A stretch of DNA of 64,000 nucleotides from Planobacterium oryzisoli (GTDB lineage Bacteria > Bacteroidota > Bacteroidia > Flavobacteriales > Weeksellaceae), in assembly GCF_015354315.1 (NCBI RefSeq), contig NZ_JADKYY010000006.1, forward strand, positions 1 through 64,000, given 5' to 3'. The notes below the pieces were generated by a model. The model made no database searches and had not been told where the DNA came from. It saw nothing but the letters and a program-made list of their open reading frames with translations. Shown in pieces: positions 25,263-32,851 of the stretch. Position numbers and translations under genes: made by a program. Position 1 is the first letter of the stretch. Every line of letters begins with the position of its first letter.

Positions 25263-25901
25263 ATGGCGAAAGTATCCTCCTTAGAAACCCTTCACGGAAC
25301 CGTGGGCGATCTGGTCTACTACACTCTTAATGGCGTACAGGTAGTTCGGCGCAAAAGTGGATTCAATAAGAAAAGCTACGAAAACTCCGAATCGTATAAA
25401 GCCGTACGGGACAACTCCAGTGAATTTGGTCATTGCAGCAAACTGGGAAAAAACATCCGCTTGGCATTAGCGCCTTATACGCAAGTAGCACAGGACAAAT
25501 ACCTATACCAAAAGTTTGCGAAGATAATGACGCAGATAAAAGATCTAGATACTGAAAATACCAAGGGAAAAAGAACCGTACTAGAGGGATTGCAGACAGA
25601 GAAAGGAAAACAAGTGCTGCGCAGTTTTATTTTTGGTGAGATTCCACCCCTAAACGGATCTGTGGAGCTTCAAAACGATCTTTTTGGAATGCAGATAGCG
25701 ACTCATAAGACGCCTGCCAAAACTCTCGAGTTATATGCCTTAACTCTTACAAAAGACTCTATGGAGATAAAGTGCCAAACTAGTTCCCATACGCTACCTA
25801 CCTCTGCTATTCCGGTCGAGCAAGGAAATTCGCAGAATTTGACGATCTATTTTGCAGGACTTAAGAAGGGCGAAAAAATTCTAGCCGCAGGTTTTCTCTG
25901 A
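25263..25901 (+). CDS. Conserved flavobacterial hypothetical protein
   Basis: The 212-residue protein starts MAKVSSLETLHGTVGDLVYY, then VVRRKSGFNKKS and NSSEFGHCSKLGKNIR. This layout (a short beta region, a basic stretch, then a predicted helix with EFG) resembles a widespread, unnamed Bacteroidota family. It has no signal peptide and no membrane segment. Function is unknown, and the gene stands alone on the plus strand between two minus-strand secreted-protein genes. Confidence 0.75.
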   Translation: MAKVSSLETLHGTVGDLVYYTLNGVQVVRRKSGFNKKSYENSESYKAVRDNSSEFGHCSKLGKNIRLALAPYTQVAQDKYLYQKFAKIMTQIKDLDTENTKGKRTVLEGLQTEKGKQVLRSFIFGEIPPLNGSVELQNDLFGMQIATHKTPAKTLELYALTLTKDSMEIKCQTSSHTLPTSAIPVEQGNSQNLTIYFAGLKKGEKILAAGFL

Positions 25902-25909
25902 TTCCTTAT

Positions 25910-25942
25910 AAAAAACCACAACACCCCTACAGGGCATTGTGG
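25910..25942 (-). terminator. Terminator of the secreted-protein operon
   Basis: CCACAA (25916-25921) and TTGTGG (25937-25942) pair, with further partial pairing inside. Six T's (25915-25910) follow on the minus strand. It lies downstream of the gene at 25968-26561. Confidence 0.7.
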
Positions 25943-25967
25943 CCAAAAAAAATGATTGAAAAAACGG

Positions 25968-26561
25968 TTAATTCATCTCACTTAGGGCTTTATTCCATAG
26001 TTCCTGCGGAATGGCGTCGCTGCAAGGATTGTTCCTGGCACTAACCATAATAGGAAGCAGCGCACGGGCAGACTGATAGGCATATTCGCGGTACTCCTCC
26101 TCGGTTTTCATGGCTCCGGCGTGGGCTGCCGCAGCGCAGAACGTCCAGGCCTGAACCTCGGGACTATCGTCCTGTGCAAGAGCCTTATACTTTTCTGCAA
26201 TCTTGCTAAACTGCGCGTGGCGCTCTCCGGCTGCCGCTATGGCTTGGGCATTGGCACGCTTCATCACCGTGGTAGTGGAAGTATTCGAAGAAGTGAAATG
26301 CAATGTATTGGGATCAACAATATCTACATAATAGGTTTTATTAAATCCTTCGTGGTAGTACTTATAGCGGTTGGGTTTCTCCATTGTATAGGGCGTGGTT
26401 CGGTTGGGCTCAACCACCACAAGATTTCCTCCCTCCATCTTTACCTCAATGGTGTAGTTTCCACCTTCCATTTCAAACTGTCCCTTCGCTAAAGCTCCTT
26501 GCGAGAAACTCCAGCAAAAGCAGCTAAGAAATAGAAGTGTCATCAGCGGCCTCATGGGCAC
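25968..26561 (-). CDS. Secreted hypothetical protein
   Basis: A signal peptide (LMTLLFLSCFCWSFSQGALA) is followed by a beta-rich stretch (residues 30-100) and an Ala-rich helical region (100-197). Two cysteines remain after the signal peptide. No family was recognised. The start overlaps the end of the upstream gene by 10 bp, so the two are probably translated together and act outside the inner membrane. Confidence 0.75.
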   Translation of the reverse strand: MPMRPLMTLLFLSCFCWSFSQGALAKGQFEMEGGNYTIEVKMEGGNLVVVEPNRTTPYTMEKPNRYKYYHEGFNKTYYVDIVDPNTLHFTSSNTSTTTVMKRANAQAIAAAGERHAQFSKIAEKYKALAQDDSPEVQAWTFCAAAAHAGAMKTEEEYREYAYQSARALLPIMVSARNNPCSDAIPQELWNKALSEMN

Positions 26562-26851
26562 TGACTTTTAAGCTGGTTGGCCCGTGCAAAGTTATCTGCA
26601 TCGTTACAGCCGTACGTTCGTGCGTAGTATTCCCAGTTTGCCTTACAACTTGCAGAGAGTCGGTTGGGAATAGGAACTGTGTAGGTTCTTCCCACGGCGC
26701 AAGTGAAGGAATAGTTGTAGGTGGAAGTATCTACTTCCTCTTCTTCCTCGTATCCGTTACCGGTAGTTCCGAAGATATCTTCCCAGCTGCAGCGCTCGGC
26801 AGTAGTTAGTAGCGCTGCGGCAAAAATCACGTTAAAAAGTAGCTTAATCAT
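26552..26851 (-). CDS. Small secreted cysteine-containing protein
   Basis: The 99-residue protein has an N-terminal hydrophobic segment (MIKLLFNVIFAAALLTTA) typical of a signal peptide. An acidic Glu run and a C-terminal part with several cysteines follow, possibly disulfide-bonded. The family is unknown. It is the first gene of a two-gene unit with the secreted protein at 25968. Its leader holds a 9-bp perfect inverted repeat just after a TAGCTTTG -7 box. Confidence 0.7.
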   Translation of the reverse strand: MIKLLFNVIFAAALLTTAERCSWEDIFGTTGNGYEEEEEVDTSTYNYSFTCAVGRTYTVPIPNRLSASCKANWEYYARTYGCNDADNFARANQLKSQCP

Positions 26852-26893
26852 AGGGCAAAGAGTTTAGGTTGTTATGCGGTAAATAAGGCTTGT

Positions 26894-26935
26894 AGACGCA
26901 TTTGTACGTATTTGAATGCGTCTTTCACAAAGCTA
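26894..26935 (-). promoter_or_regulatory. Promoter and inverted repeat in the leader of the secreted operon
   Basis: The minus-strand box TAGCTTTG (26935-26928) fits the Bacteroidota -7 consensus. Directly downstream, AGACGCATT (26894-26902) and AATGCGTCT (26915-26923) are perfect inverted arms with a 12-bp spacer. They would fall at the transcript start, either as an operator or as a 5' hairpin on the mRNA. Confidence 0.45.
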
Positions 26936-26955
26936 CCTAAATTCACTAATGATAT

Positions 26956-26985
26956 AAAATACCCATTTTTGGGTATTTTTTAATA
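26956..26985 (+). repeat. 10-bp perfect inverted repeat upstream of the luxR-type gene
   Basis: AAAATACCCA (26956-26965) and TGGGTATTTT (26970-26979) flank a TTTT loop and are followed by more T's. It lies about 40 bp before the regulator gene and between two divergent promoters. It could be a regulator-binding site or a plus-strand terminator. Confidence 0.55.
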
Positions 26986-27018
26986 CAATTTTTGCTATTT
27001 TTATGAAAAATTAATACT

Positions 27019-27804
27019 ATGGACTTTCAAAACCCAGAAAAGCCGCAAGGTCATGCCTTGAGTGAAGTTTGGGTGAATATGCCCGATTTCTTTGACCCGC
27101 GACCTGCAGAGCTCTCCGCTCCCTCCGTAGAAAAGCTCTTTGGCGATTTTTTCTCTATGGGCGAATACTACTACTACGTGCTGGAAGTCGCCACTGGAAA
27201 ATTAAGCTCTATCCATCCCTCCATCCTACCCATGCACGGTCTCTCTAACTATCCCACCCATTTAGCAGAAATCATAGAACTGGTGCATCCTGAAGATCTG
27301 CCTTTCGTAATAGCCGCCGAGAAAATGTGCTATGATAAGATATCTGCTATTGGACGCGAGCACGTTATGAGTCTAAAATCCTCCTATTGCTTCCGGATGA
27401 AGACGGCACCGGGCAACTACGAGCTCTTCCATCATCAGGCCATCCACACGGCCTCCTCCCCAGAGGGCAAAATCCTGCAGGCGGTAAATATCCATACCAA
27501 TATCCATCATATTACTACGCACAATAAGTACGTAGCTACGGTTTCGGGCTTTGGAGAGCGGAGCGATTTCTGTCAGATGAAATTCCAGCACGAACGGGTA
27601 CTGCCTATCGAGAGATGCCTTACCAAGAGAGAGATTGAGCTTATCCATCTTTTGGCCAAAGGCCACAGCACGCAGGAGATTGCCTCCGCGCTAAATATCT
27701 CACGATTCACGGTAGATACGCACCGCAAGAACATACTCTCCAAAGCAGGCTGCAAGAATGCAACTGAGCTTATTAAGCGTGCATTTGAGGAAGGACTGCT
27801 ATAG
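27019..27804 (+). CDS. LuxR-type transcriptional regulator with PAS-like sensor
   Basis: Residues about 30-175 resemble a PAS-like sensor (EYYYYVLEVATGKLSSI, HPEDLPFVIAAE). The C-terminal 60 residues are a LuxR helix-turn-helix (LTKREIELIHLLAKGHSTQE, ISRFTVDTHRKNILSKAG). There is no phosphoacceptor receiver domain, so the signal is probably a small molecule or a partner protein. It diverges from the secreted-protein operon, which it may control. Its stop lies one base from the stop of the DUF389 gene on the other strand. Confidence 0.88.
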   Translation: MDFQNPEKPQGHALSEVWVNMPDFFDPRPAELSAPSVEKLFGDFFSMGEYYYYVLEVATGKLSSIHPSILPMHGLSNYPTHLAEIIELVHPEDLPFVIAAEKMCYDKISAIGREHVMSLKSSYCFRMKTAPGNYELFHHQAIHTASSPEGKILQAVNIHTNIHHITTHNKYVATVSGFGERSDFCQMKFQHERVLPIERCLTKREIELIHLLAKGHSTQEIASALNISRFTVDTHRKNILSKAGCKNATELIKRAFEEGLL

Positions 27805-27805
27805 A

Positions 27806-29086
27806 TTAGCGCCGGTAGACCTCTACGGAATCTACCTTTAATTTGGCTTTAAGCCACTTGCGAAGAAGCTCCTGCTGTGGGTTTTGTAAGGGCTCTGGGG
27901 ATTCGTAAAGCGCTACTGGCACCACGTACGTACTGTCGCTGCCTGCCTGCAGAATGGGCCGGGAAAGTGCAAGGGACGAAATGCTCGGAACAATTGCCTT
28001 GGCCTCAGTATACACATTGGAAACATCAAACGTATGCGACTTTAATTGGGTGGAAAGTTCCGTAATTAAAGGCGAGGTGATGTCTTTCTCGTTCATAGGA
28101 AGTTTTTGGGAAGAAGCCTCGGCCAGAAATGCACTGTCCTGACGTATGACAAGCTCGGTGTTAGTTATGCCAAGCTGCGCCATTTTCTTATTCTCTGCTT
28201 CAATCTCTTTTTGCGTATAGCGCCGGTTTAGAAATGCCAGCTCCAGAGTCCGTTTACCGGTCGAGGAATACGATGTCTTTTGGTATACTATGGTAGCACC
28301 CTTTTTCTCAAAGTGTTCCGTCACATAGCGCGAAATTTTTTCCTGGAATCGCTGCTGCTGAATAAAACGGTAGGCAAAGAAGATACTGGGAAGGATCATC
28401 AGTAGTGTAATGACTGAAATCCAGTTACGTACCCTACGCTCTTTCCTAGCATCCACAAACCCTACCGGCGGATACTTCAAGACTTTGACAATGATGTAGG
28501 TGGCAATACAGATAAAAACGCAGTTGATGGTGTAAAGAAACAGAGCACCACCAAAAAAAGAAAGGTTTCCTGTGGCCAGTCCGTACCCTGCGGTACATAG
28601 TGGTGGCATTAGCGCTGTGGCAATAGCCACGCCGGGAATCGGATTGCCTTTCTCTACCCTGGTAATGGCAATAACACCCACCAACCCACCGGCAAAGGCA
28701 ATGAGCACATCGTAGATATTTGGAGCGGTACGGGCTAGAATCTCTGATTGCGCTTCCTTATAGGGACTGAGCAGAAAATACAGAAACGAAAAACCAAGCC
28801 CAATGAGCGTGGAGATAAGCAGGTTTTTTAGGGATTTGCGCAGGAGCGCAAAATCGAACATGGCCAGGGCAAAACCCGCTCCCACTATAGGTGCCATGAG
28901 CGGAGAGATAAGCATGGCGCCAATGACCACAGCCGTGGAATTCACGTTCAGCCCTACCGAGGCAATAATGATAGCGCAGGCCAGAATCCAGATATTGGGC
29001 CCGGAGAACACAATGCTGGTGCGTACATTTTCAAGAACTTTGTCTTTTTGTTCCTCACCGGTATGTAAATTGAAATAGCTGTTCAT
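27806..29086 (-). CDS. DUF389-family membrane protein
   Basis: The 426-residue protein has about six membrane segments in its first 250 residues. The conserved core STAVVIGAMLISPLMAPIVG and GVAIATALMPPLCTAGYGLA is diagnostic of DUF389 (TIGR00341 family), whose biochemical role is unknown. A periplasmic or cytoplasmic C-terminal region of about 170 residues follows. It converges with the LuxR-type gene with almost no spacer, so the transcripts probably overlap. Confidence 0.88.
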   Translation of the reverse strand: MNSYFNLHTGEEQKDKVLENVRTSIVFSGPNIWILACAIIIASVGLNVNSTAVVIGAMLISPLMAPIVGAGFALAMFDFALLRKSLKNLLISTLIGLGFSFLYFLLSPYKEAQSEILARTAPNIYDVLIAFAGGLVGVIAITRVEKGNPIPGVAIATALMPPLCTAGYGLATGNLSFFGGALFLYTINCVFICIATYIIVKVLKYPPVGFVDARKERRVRNWISVITLLMILPSIFFAYRFIQQQRFQEKISRYVTEHFEKKGATIVYQKTSYSSTGKRTLELAFLNRRYTQKEIEAENKKMAQLGITNTELVIRQDSAFLAEASSQKLPMNEKDITSPLITELSTQLKSHTFDVSNVYTEAKAIVPSISSLALSRPILQAGSDSTYVVPVALYESPEPLQNPQQELLRKWLKAKLKVDSVEVYRR

Positions 29087-29174
29087 GGTATCCTTGTACT
29101 TTCAATAGACAAAAATAAACTTTTCAGCCAACCGGCCAAGACAATGAGGGGATTGCTATAGTATATCTTATAGT

Positions 29175-29333
29175 TTAGCGCATCTTAAAGGTAGAAAATT
29201 TTGCTTTTTCGGAAATCATCTGATGGATGCTCAGGATTCCGAACCCCGGAATGCTACGGTCAACTAACGCCGTAATACCGGTATGAAATTTTCTGGTTTT
29301 CTTGTTTTTTAGTTGTTTGGTTTCTTTGTTCAT
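29175..29333 (-). CDS. Small basic open reading frame, 52 residues
   Basis: An ATG at 29333 opens a frame beginning MNKETKQLKNKKTRKFHTG and ending KFSTFKMR before TAA at 29175. The first 17 residues are strongly basic and the middle (GITALVDRSIPGFGILSI) is hydrophobic. It lies 31 bp after the AraC-type gene on the same strand and could be its co-transcribed small partner. No family was recognised. Composition is peptide-like, but coding is unproven. Confidence 0.4.
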   Translation of the reverse strand: MNKETKQLKNKKTRKFHTGITALVDRSIPGFGILSIHQMISEKAKFSTFKMR

Positions 29334-29364
29334 ATTCTTCTTTTTATTGTGTTCTGAGACGTTT

Positions 29365-30228
29365 TTAGTGTCCCCGTAATCTAAATTGGTTGGGGGTAGT
29401 ACCCCGCACTTTCTTGAAATATTTTCCGAAATGGGATTTATCAGTGAATCCCAACTCGTAGGCTATCTCACTCACCGAAAGATCTGTATTTAGCAGAAGT
29501 CTTTCTGCTTCCAGTACCACCCTTCTCTGGATGTAACTCTCGGCGCTCGAACCTAAACGTTCTTTTATTACTGCATTAAGGTAGTTGGGTGAGAGTCCCA
29601 TAAATTGCGCGTAGTCGGAGGTTCGCTTCCATTCCTTAAAACCCCTTCCCACACGGGTCTTAAATTCTTCCACATAACCCGCCTTTCTGCTGGTCTTAAG
29701 TGCCACGGCGCTCAAATCGCCGGATTTTCGCACCAGATTTAAAACCAGTGTCTTTAAATGCAGACAAAGAATTTCGCGCGAGAGCGTGGCCTCTCTATAG
29801 GCTTCTTTTTTTAAAAGCTCCAGATAACTGAAAAGCTCTGCACTCTCATTCTTTTTAAAATCCACCCTGGAGGGTATCATACCAAAGGCAGTGTCGCTCT
29901 GTATGCGGCTATTGGCTGTATATACCAAATTGTAGAACGCACGGGTAAAAAGTACCACCTCGCCTTCAATGGCCTGCTGCTCGGTGGAGAGTACCTGATG
30001 GTATTTAATAAACACTCCGGTGCCAGGTCTGAGTTCCAGCGGATGTCCGTCAATGCTTAGTGTGCTTTTACCCTTTCTAATTAAGATAATTCCAAAGAAT
30101 AGACAGCGGACGGCTCCCTTCTGATGGATCATTTCAAGGAATGTGGAGAGTTCCTGCGTACTGAACTCACCTTGGTAAAAATCCCCCTGTTGTAGTTCTG
30201 CTATAGAAAGCGATCCAATGCTATGCAT
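29365..30228 (-). CDS. AraC-family transcriptional regulator
   Basis: The N-terminal 150 residues look like a cupin-type ligand-binding domain. The C-terminal 100 residues carry the double helix-turn-helix of AraC proteins (YAQFMGLSPNYLNAVIKERLG, DLSVSEIAYELGFTDKSHFG, KYFKKVRGTTPNQFR). It would bind DNA in response to an unknown effector. It follows the racemase gene by 55 bp on the same strand, and a small frame lies just downstream. Confidence 0.93.
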   Translation of the reverse strand: MHSIGSLSIAELQQGDFYQGEFSTQELSTFLEMIHQKGAVRCLFFGIILIRKGKSTLSIDGHPLELRPGTGVFIKYHQVLSTEQQAIEGEVVLFTRAFYNLVYTANSRIQSDTAFGMIPSRVDFKKNESAELFSYLELLKKEAYREATLSREILCLHLKTLVLNLVRKSGDLSAVALKTSRKAGYVEEFKTRVGRGFKEWKRTSDYAQFMGLSPNYLNAVIKERLGSSAESYIQRRVVLEAERLLLNTDLSVSEIAYELGFTDKSHFGKYFKKVRGTTPNQFRLRGH

Positions 30229-30283
30229 GTGGTCTGATTTACCACAATATACAAAAAATAAATTAAACCACTAACTTCTCTGC

Positions 30284-31357
30284 TTATCTCTGTATTTTCT
30301 TGTCGATATACTCGGAGTTCATTGCCCGAAGTGTGGAGAGATAATTAAGGGAAAATTCCATGGTATCCCCCACCTTCCATTCTTTTCCGTTGTCTCCTAA
30401 ATCCAGAATGAGCATATCGGAGCTTCCTCCTAGAATCTCAATGCCCTTTTCTCGAGGCCTAATGGCTGCAAAATCTATATCCAAAAGTCCTATGTCCAGG
30501 ATCGCGCGTGTGGAGGTACGGCCCTTAAGACTCTGATCGTATTCTACGGTATCCCCCACTAGATTTACACCGGCGGTTCCCGTCGGCACCATGGGTTTTT
30601 CATTAAGTTCAATGATCTCACCGGTGAGGACAAAAACATCGCTTACCATACCCTCGAGCATGGTCTGATGGTAGACATCGGTTCCAAAGAAAAGAGTCTC
30701 CCCCACCCTAAAATGGTTGATGGCTGGAGGCATAGCACCGGTAAAAAGCAGGGGTATGGTCACGGATGATCCTCCGGAAATGTAGGGAAGATCCACTGCA
30801 AACTGTTTCCTTATCGCTTCGCGGTAGGCCATAAGCTGGCGCATCTTATCCTGATCGGGAAGAATCCCGTTGAAACAGTTTAAATTCGCTCCAATACCTA
30901 TGATGGAAATATGCTTTAAGTTGCGTACATTTTGAAAGAAGTCCATGAATTCCGCGCCCATAATTCCTTCCCGAAGTTCTCCTAGTTCGAGCATAAGGAT
31001 AACTTTGTGTACTTTGTTTTGTCTGCCGGCTTCCAGGGAAAGAAGCTTAAGGGTTTCAATCTCTGTATTAAAGCTCACATCGGCGAAGGACACAATGCTC
31101 TTTGCAAGTCGCTTGGCAGGAGGCTTAATGTAGACCGTCTGGCGAGAAGGATCAATTTTCTTGATTTTCTTTAAGTTGCTGAGCCTGGAATCGCACACAT
31201 CATTGGGTCCAAGTGAAAGCACTTCCTTTAAGAACTCGGTATGGCCACAAAGCATTTTCACCACCATGGCCCATTCTATTGCATGCCTGGAGAAAAGCCC
31301 GGAAAGAAACCGGTAGTTGTGCTCCAGTCTTGAGGTATGAAGGGTTATATGGGCCAT
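30284..31357 (-). CDS. Alanine racemase-fold (PLP) amino-acid racemase
   Basis: The 357-residue protein has a fold-type III PLP barrel like the alanine racemase N-terminal domain. The likely Schiff-base Lys34 is in AMVVKMLCGH, and later glycines (YISGGSSVTIP, RVGETLFFG) match phosphate binding. It resembles the ornithine racemase or YhfX subgroup rather than Alr, whose C-terminal domain it lacks. The substrate is unknown. It lies two bases after the GNAT gene, in a run of same-strand genes from the universal stress protein. Confidence 0.82.
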   Translation of the reverse strand: MAHITLHTSRLEHNYRFLSGLFSRHAIEWAMVVKMLCGHTEFLKEVLSLGPNDVCDSRLSNLKKIKKIDPSRQTVYIKPPAKRLAKSIVSFADVSFNTEIETLKLLSLEAGRQNKVHKVILMLELGELREGIMGAEFMDFFQNVRNLKHISIIGIGANLNCFNGILPDQDKMRQLMAYREAIRKQFAVDLPYISGGSSVTIPLLFTGAMPPAINHFRVGETLFFGTDVYHQTMLEGMVSDVFVLTGEIIELNEKPMVPTGTAGVNLVGDTVEYDQSLKGRTSTRAILDIGLLDIDFAAIRPREKGIEILGGSSDMLILDLGDNGKEWKVGDTMEFSLNYLSTLRAMNSEYIDKKIQR

Positions 31358-31359
31358 GG

Positions 31360-31803
31360 TTATTTGCTTAGACGCATTTCCAGATACTTAGAAGTAAATC
31401 CTAGTTTCTCATAGAGTTTTCGGGCCGGATTATCCGGCTCACAGTGCAGCGCCATGGAACCTTTACTGGAAGCTATGGCCTCCTGCATGAGTTTTTTGCC
31501 AAGTCCCTGCCCCCGGTAATTATTGTGTGTTGCAATATAAACAAGAATATTTTCCGGTATGTACCCCTCCATTCCCGTCGCATTTACCACTACGGCGCCA
31601 ATGATCTCACCTGTTTCTGAGTCTTTCCCTACAATAAGCCCCCCTCCGGGTTTGTTATTTTCCCCTAGGGCGTAGCTGATCGCAAGGGAAATCTGCTGTA
31701 GCGGATCTCCATACTGTTCCAAGTGCTTCTCGAGGAACTTGCCTACCTTCTCTCGGGTTAAGTCGTCGATTGGGTTCTGTTTTGTATAGGTATTTAGTTG
31801 CAT
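31360..31803 (-). CDS. GNAT-family N-acetyltransferase
   Basis: Starting from MQLNTYTKQNP (ATG at 31803, about 147 residues), the protein has the acetyl-CoA site NNYRGQGLGKKLM and the C-terminal NPARKLYEKLGF typical of GNAT enzymes. An upstream in-frame start (31854) would overlap the stress-protein gene and is less likely. It lies between the universal stress gene (13 bp) and the racemase gene (2 bp), so these form a probable operon. The substrate is unknown. Confidence 0.87.
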   Translation of the reverse strand: MQLNTYTKQNPIDDLTREKVGKFLEKHLEQYGDPLQQISLAISYALGENNKPGGGLIVGKDSETGEIIGAVVVNATGMEGYIPENILVYIATHNNYRGQGLGKKLMQEAIASSKGSMALHCEPDNPARKLYEKLGFTSKYLEMRLSK

Positions 31804-31816
31804 TAATTTGTGTTTA

Positions 31817-32680
31817 TTAAAGGTACGTATTAGGGTCCTGGCTGGGACGTGCAAAGAGCAGAGGTACCAGGGTGGCGTTTATCACTTTTTTAAAGAAATT
31901 CTCAGCCATGAAGGATTTCCAGGTGTCCTGGTCACTGGCGCTTAAAAGCACAAGATCGCTTTGATTCTCTTGGGCACTGCGGGCAATCACCTCAGCGGAA
32001 TCCTGTGTGATGGAAATCTCCACTTCAAGCCGCTCACTATACTCCAGAAGAGGTTTAAGGGCCTGCTTGGCCGCTACGCGCAGCTCCGAGGCCGACCCCA
32101 AGTCGGATATTCCCAGTACATTGATAAAACTCCCATTCTTTTCCACTAGGCTTTTGGCAAGCAGCATCTTGTGCGTAAGGTGCTCTACATTACGGATAGG
32201 TAGTAAGATGCGCCCAAAACTGTACTTAGCGTGGAGTTCTGGTACCAGCAGCACCGAACAAAGTGCTGAAGAGATGGCATCGTAGGAGAAGGACCCGAGC
32301 AGAAATTTTTGGAAATTTTGCCGTCCATTACTGCCTACAACTATAAGATCTACGGCGTGGTCCTGAACGTACTGGTTGATTTCTTCCATAAAACCACCGG
32401 AGCGCAGCTCCGTTTTTACCTCTACCCCCGAGTGCCGCTCCTGCGCACTACTTTTGGCACTTTCTAAAAGCCGCTGGTAGTTGGCTTCATGCTCCGATAC
32501 ATCAACAGGTACTATAGCTTGTCCTCCACCTCCTGTAATGATGGCAGGTTGGTGGTATATATGCATTAGGGTGACTTTAGCCTCATGGCGTTGTGCCATT
32601 GCCATAGCCATCGCTGCCGCATTCTCACTTAATGGTGTGAAATCTACAGGTACTAGTATGTGTTTAAAGCTTAGGGACAT
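31817..32680 (-). CDS. Universal stress protein with two UspA domains
   Basis: The 287-residue protein holds two tandem UspA folds. The first begins FKHILVPVDFTPLSENA and has the nucleotide-binding motif VGSNGRQNFQKFLLGSFS. The second begins RILLPIRNVEHL and has a degenerate motif (LLSASDQDTWKSFM). Such proteins help survival of stress or metabolic arrest. A TAATTTTG box (32708-32701) lies upstream. It is the first gene of the Usp-GNAT-racemase run. Confidence 0.9.
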   Translation of the reverse strand: MSLSFKHILVPVDFTPLSENAAAMAMAMAQRHEAKVTLMHIYHQPAIITGGGGQAIVPVDVSEHEANYQRLLESAKSSAQERHSGVEVKTELRSGGFMEEINQYVQDHAVDLIVVGSNGRQNFQKFLLGSFSYDAISSALCSVLLVPELHAKYSFGRILLPIRNVEHLTHKMLLAKSLVEKNGSFINVLGISDLGSASELRVAAKQALKPLLEYSERLEVEISITQDSAEVIARSAQENQSDLVLLSASDQDTWKSFMAENFFKKVINATLVPLLFARPSQDPNTYL

Positions 32681-32851
32681 AATTAACGTTTAATCGGTTG
32701 CAAAATTACGAATAAGAGCTGCAAACTTGTGGCAATCATTCACTGCATTGTGGTATCAATTACTACAATTAGACCTATTAAATAACACTTCAATAGCTGA
32801 ATTAAAAATCCACTTTACAAATCGTAACTTTGCAGACCGCAATTTTATCCT

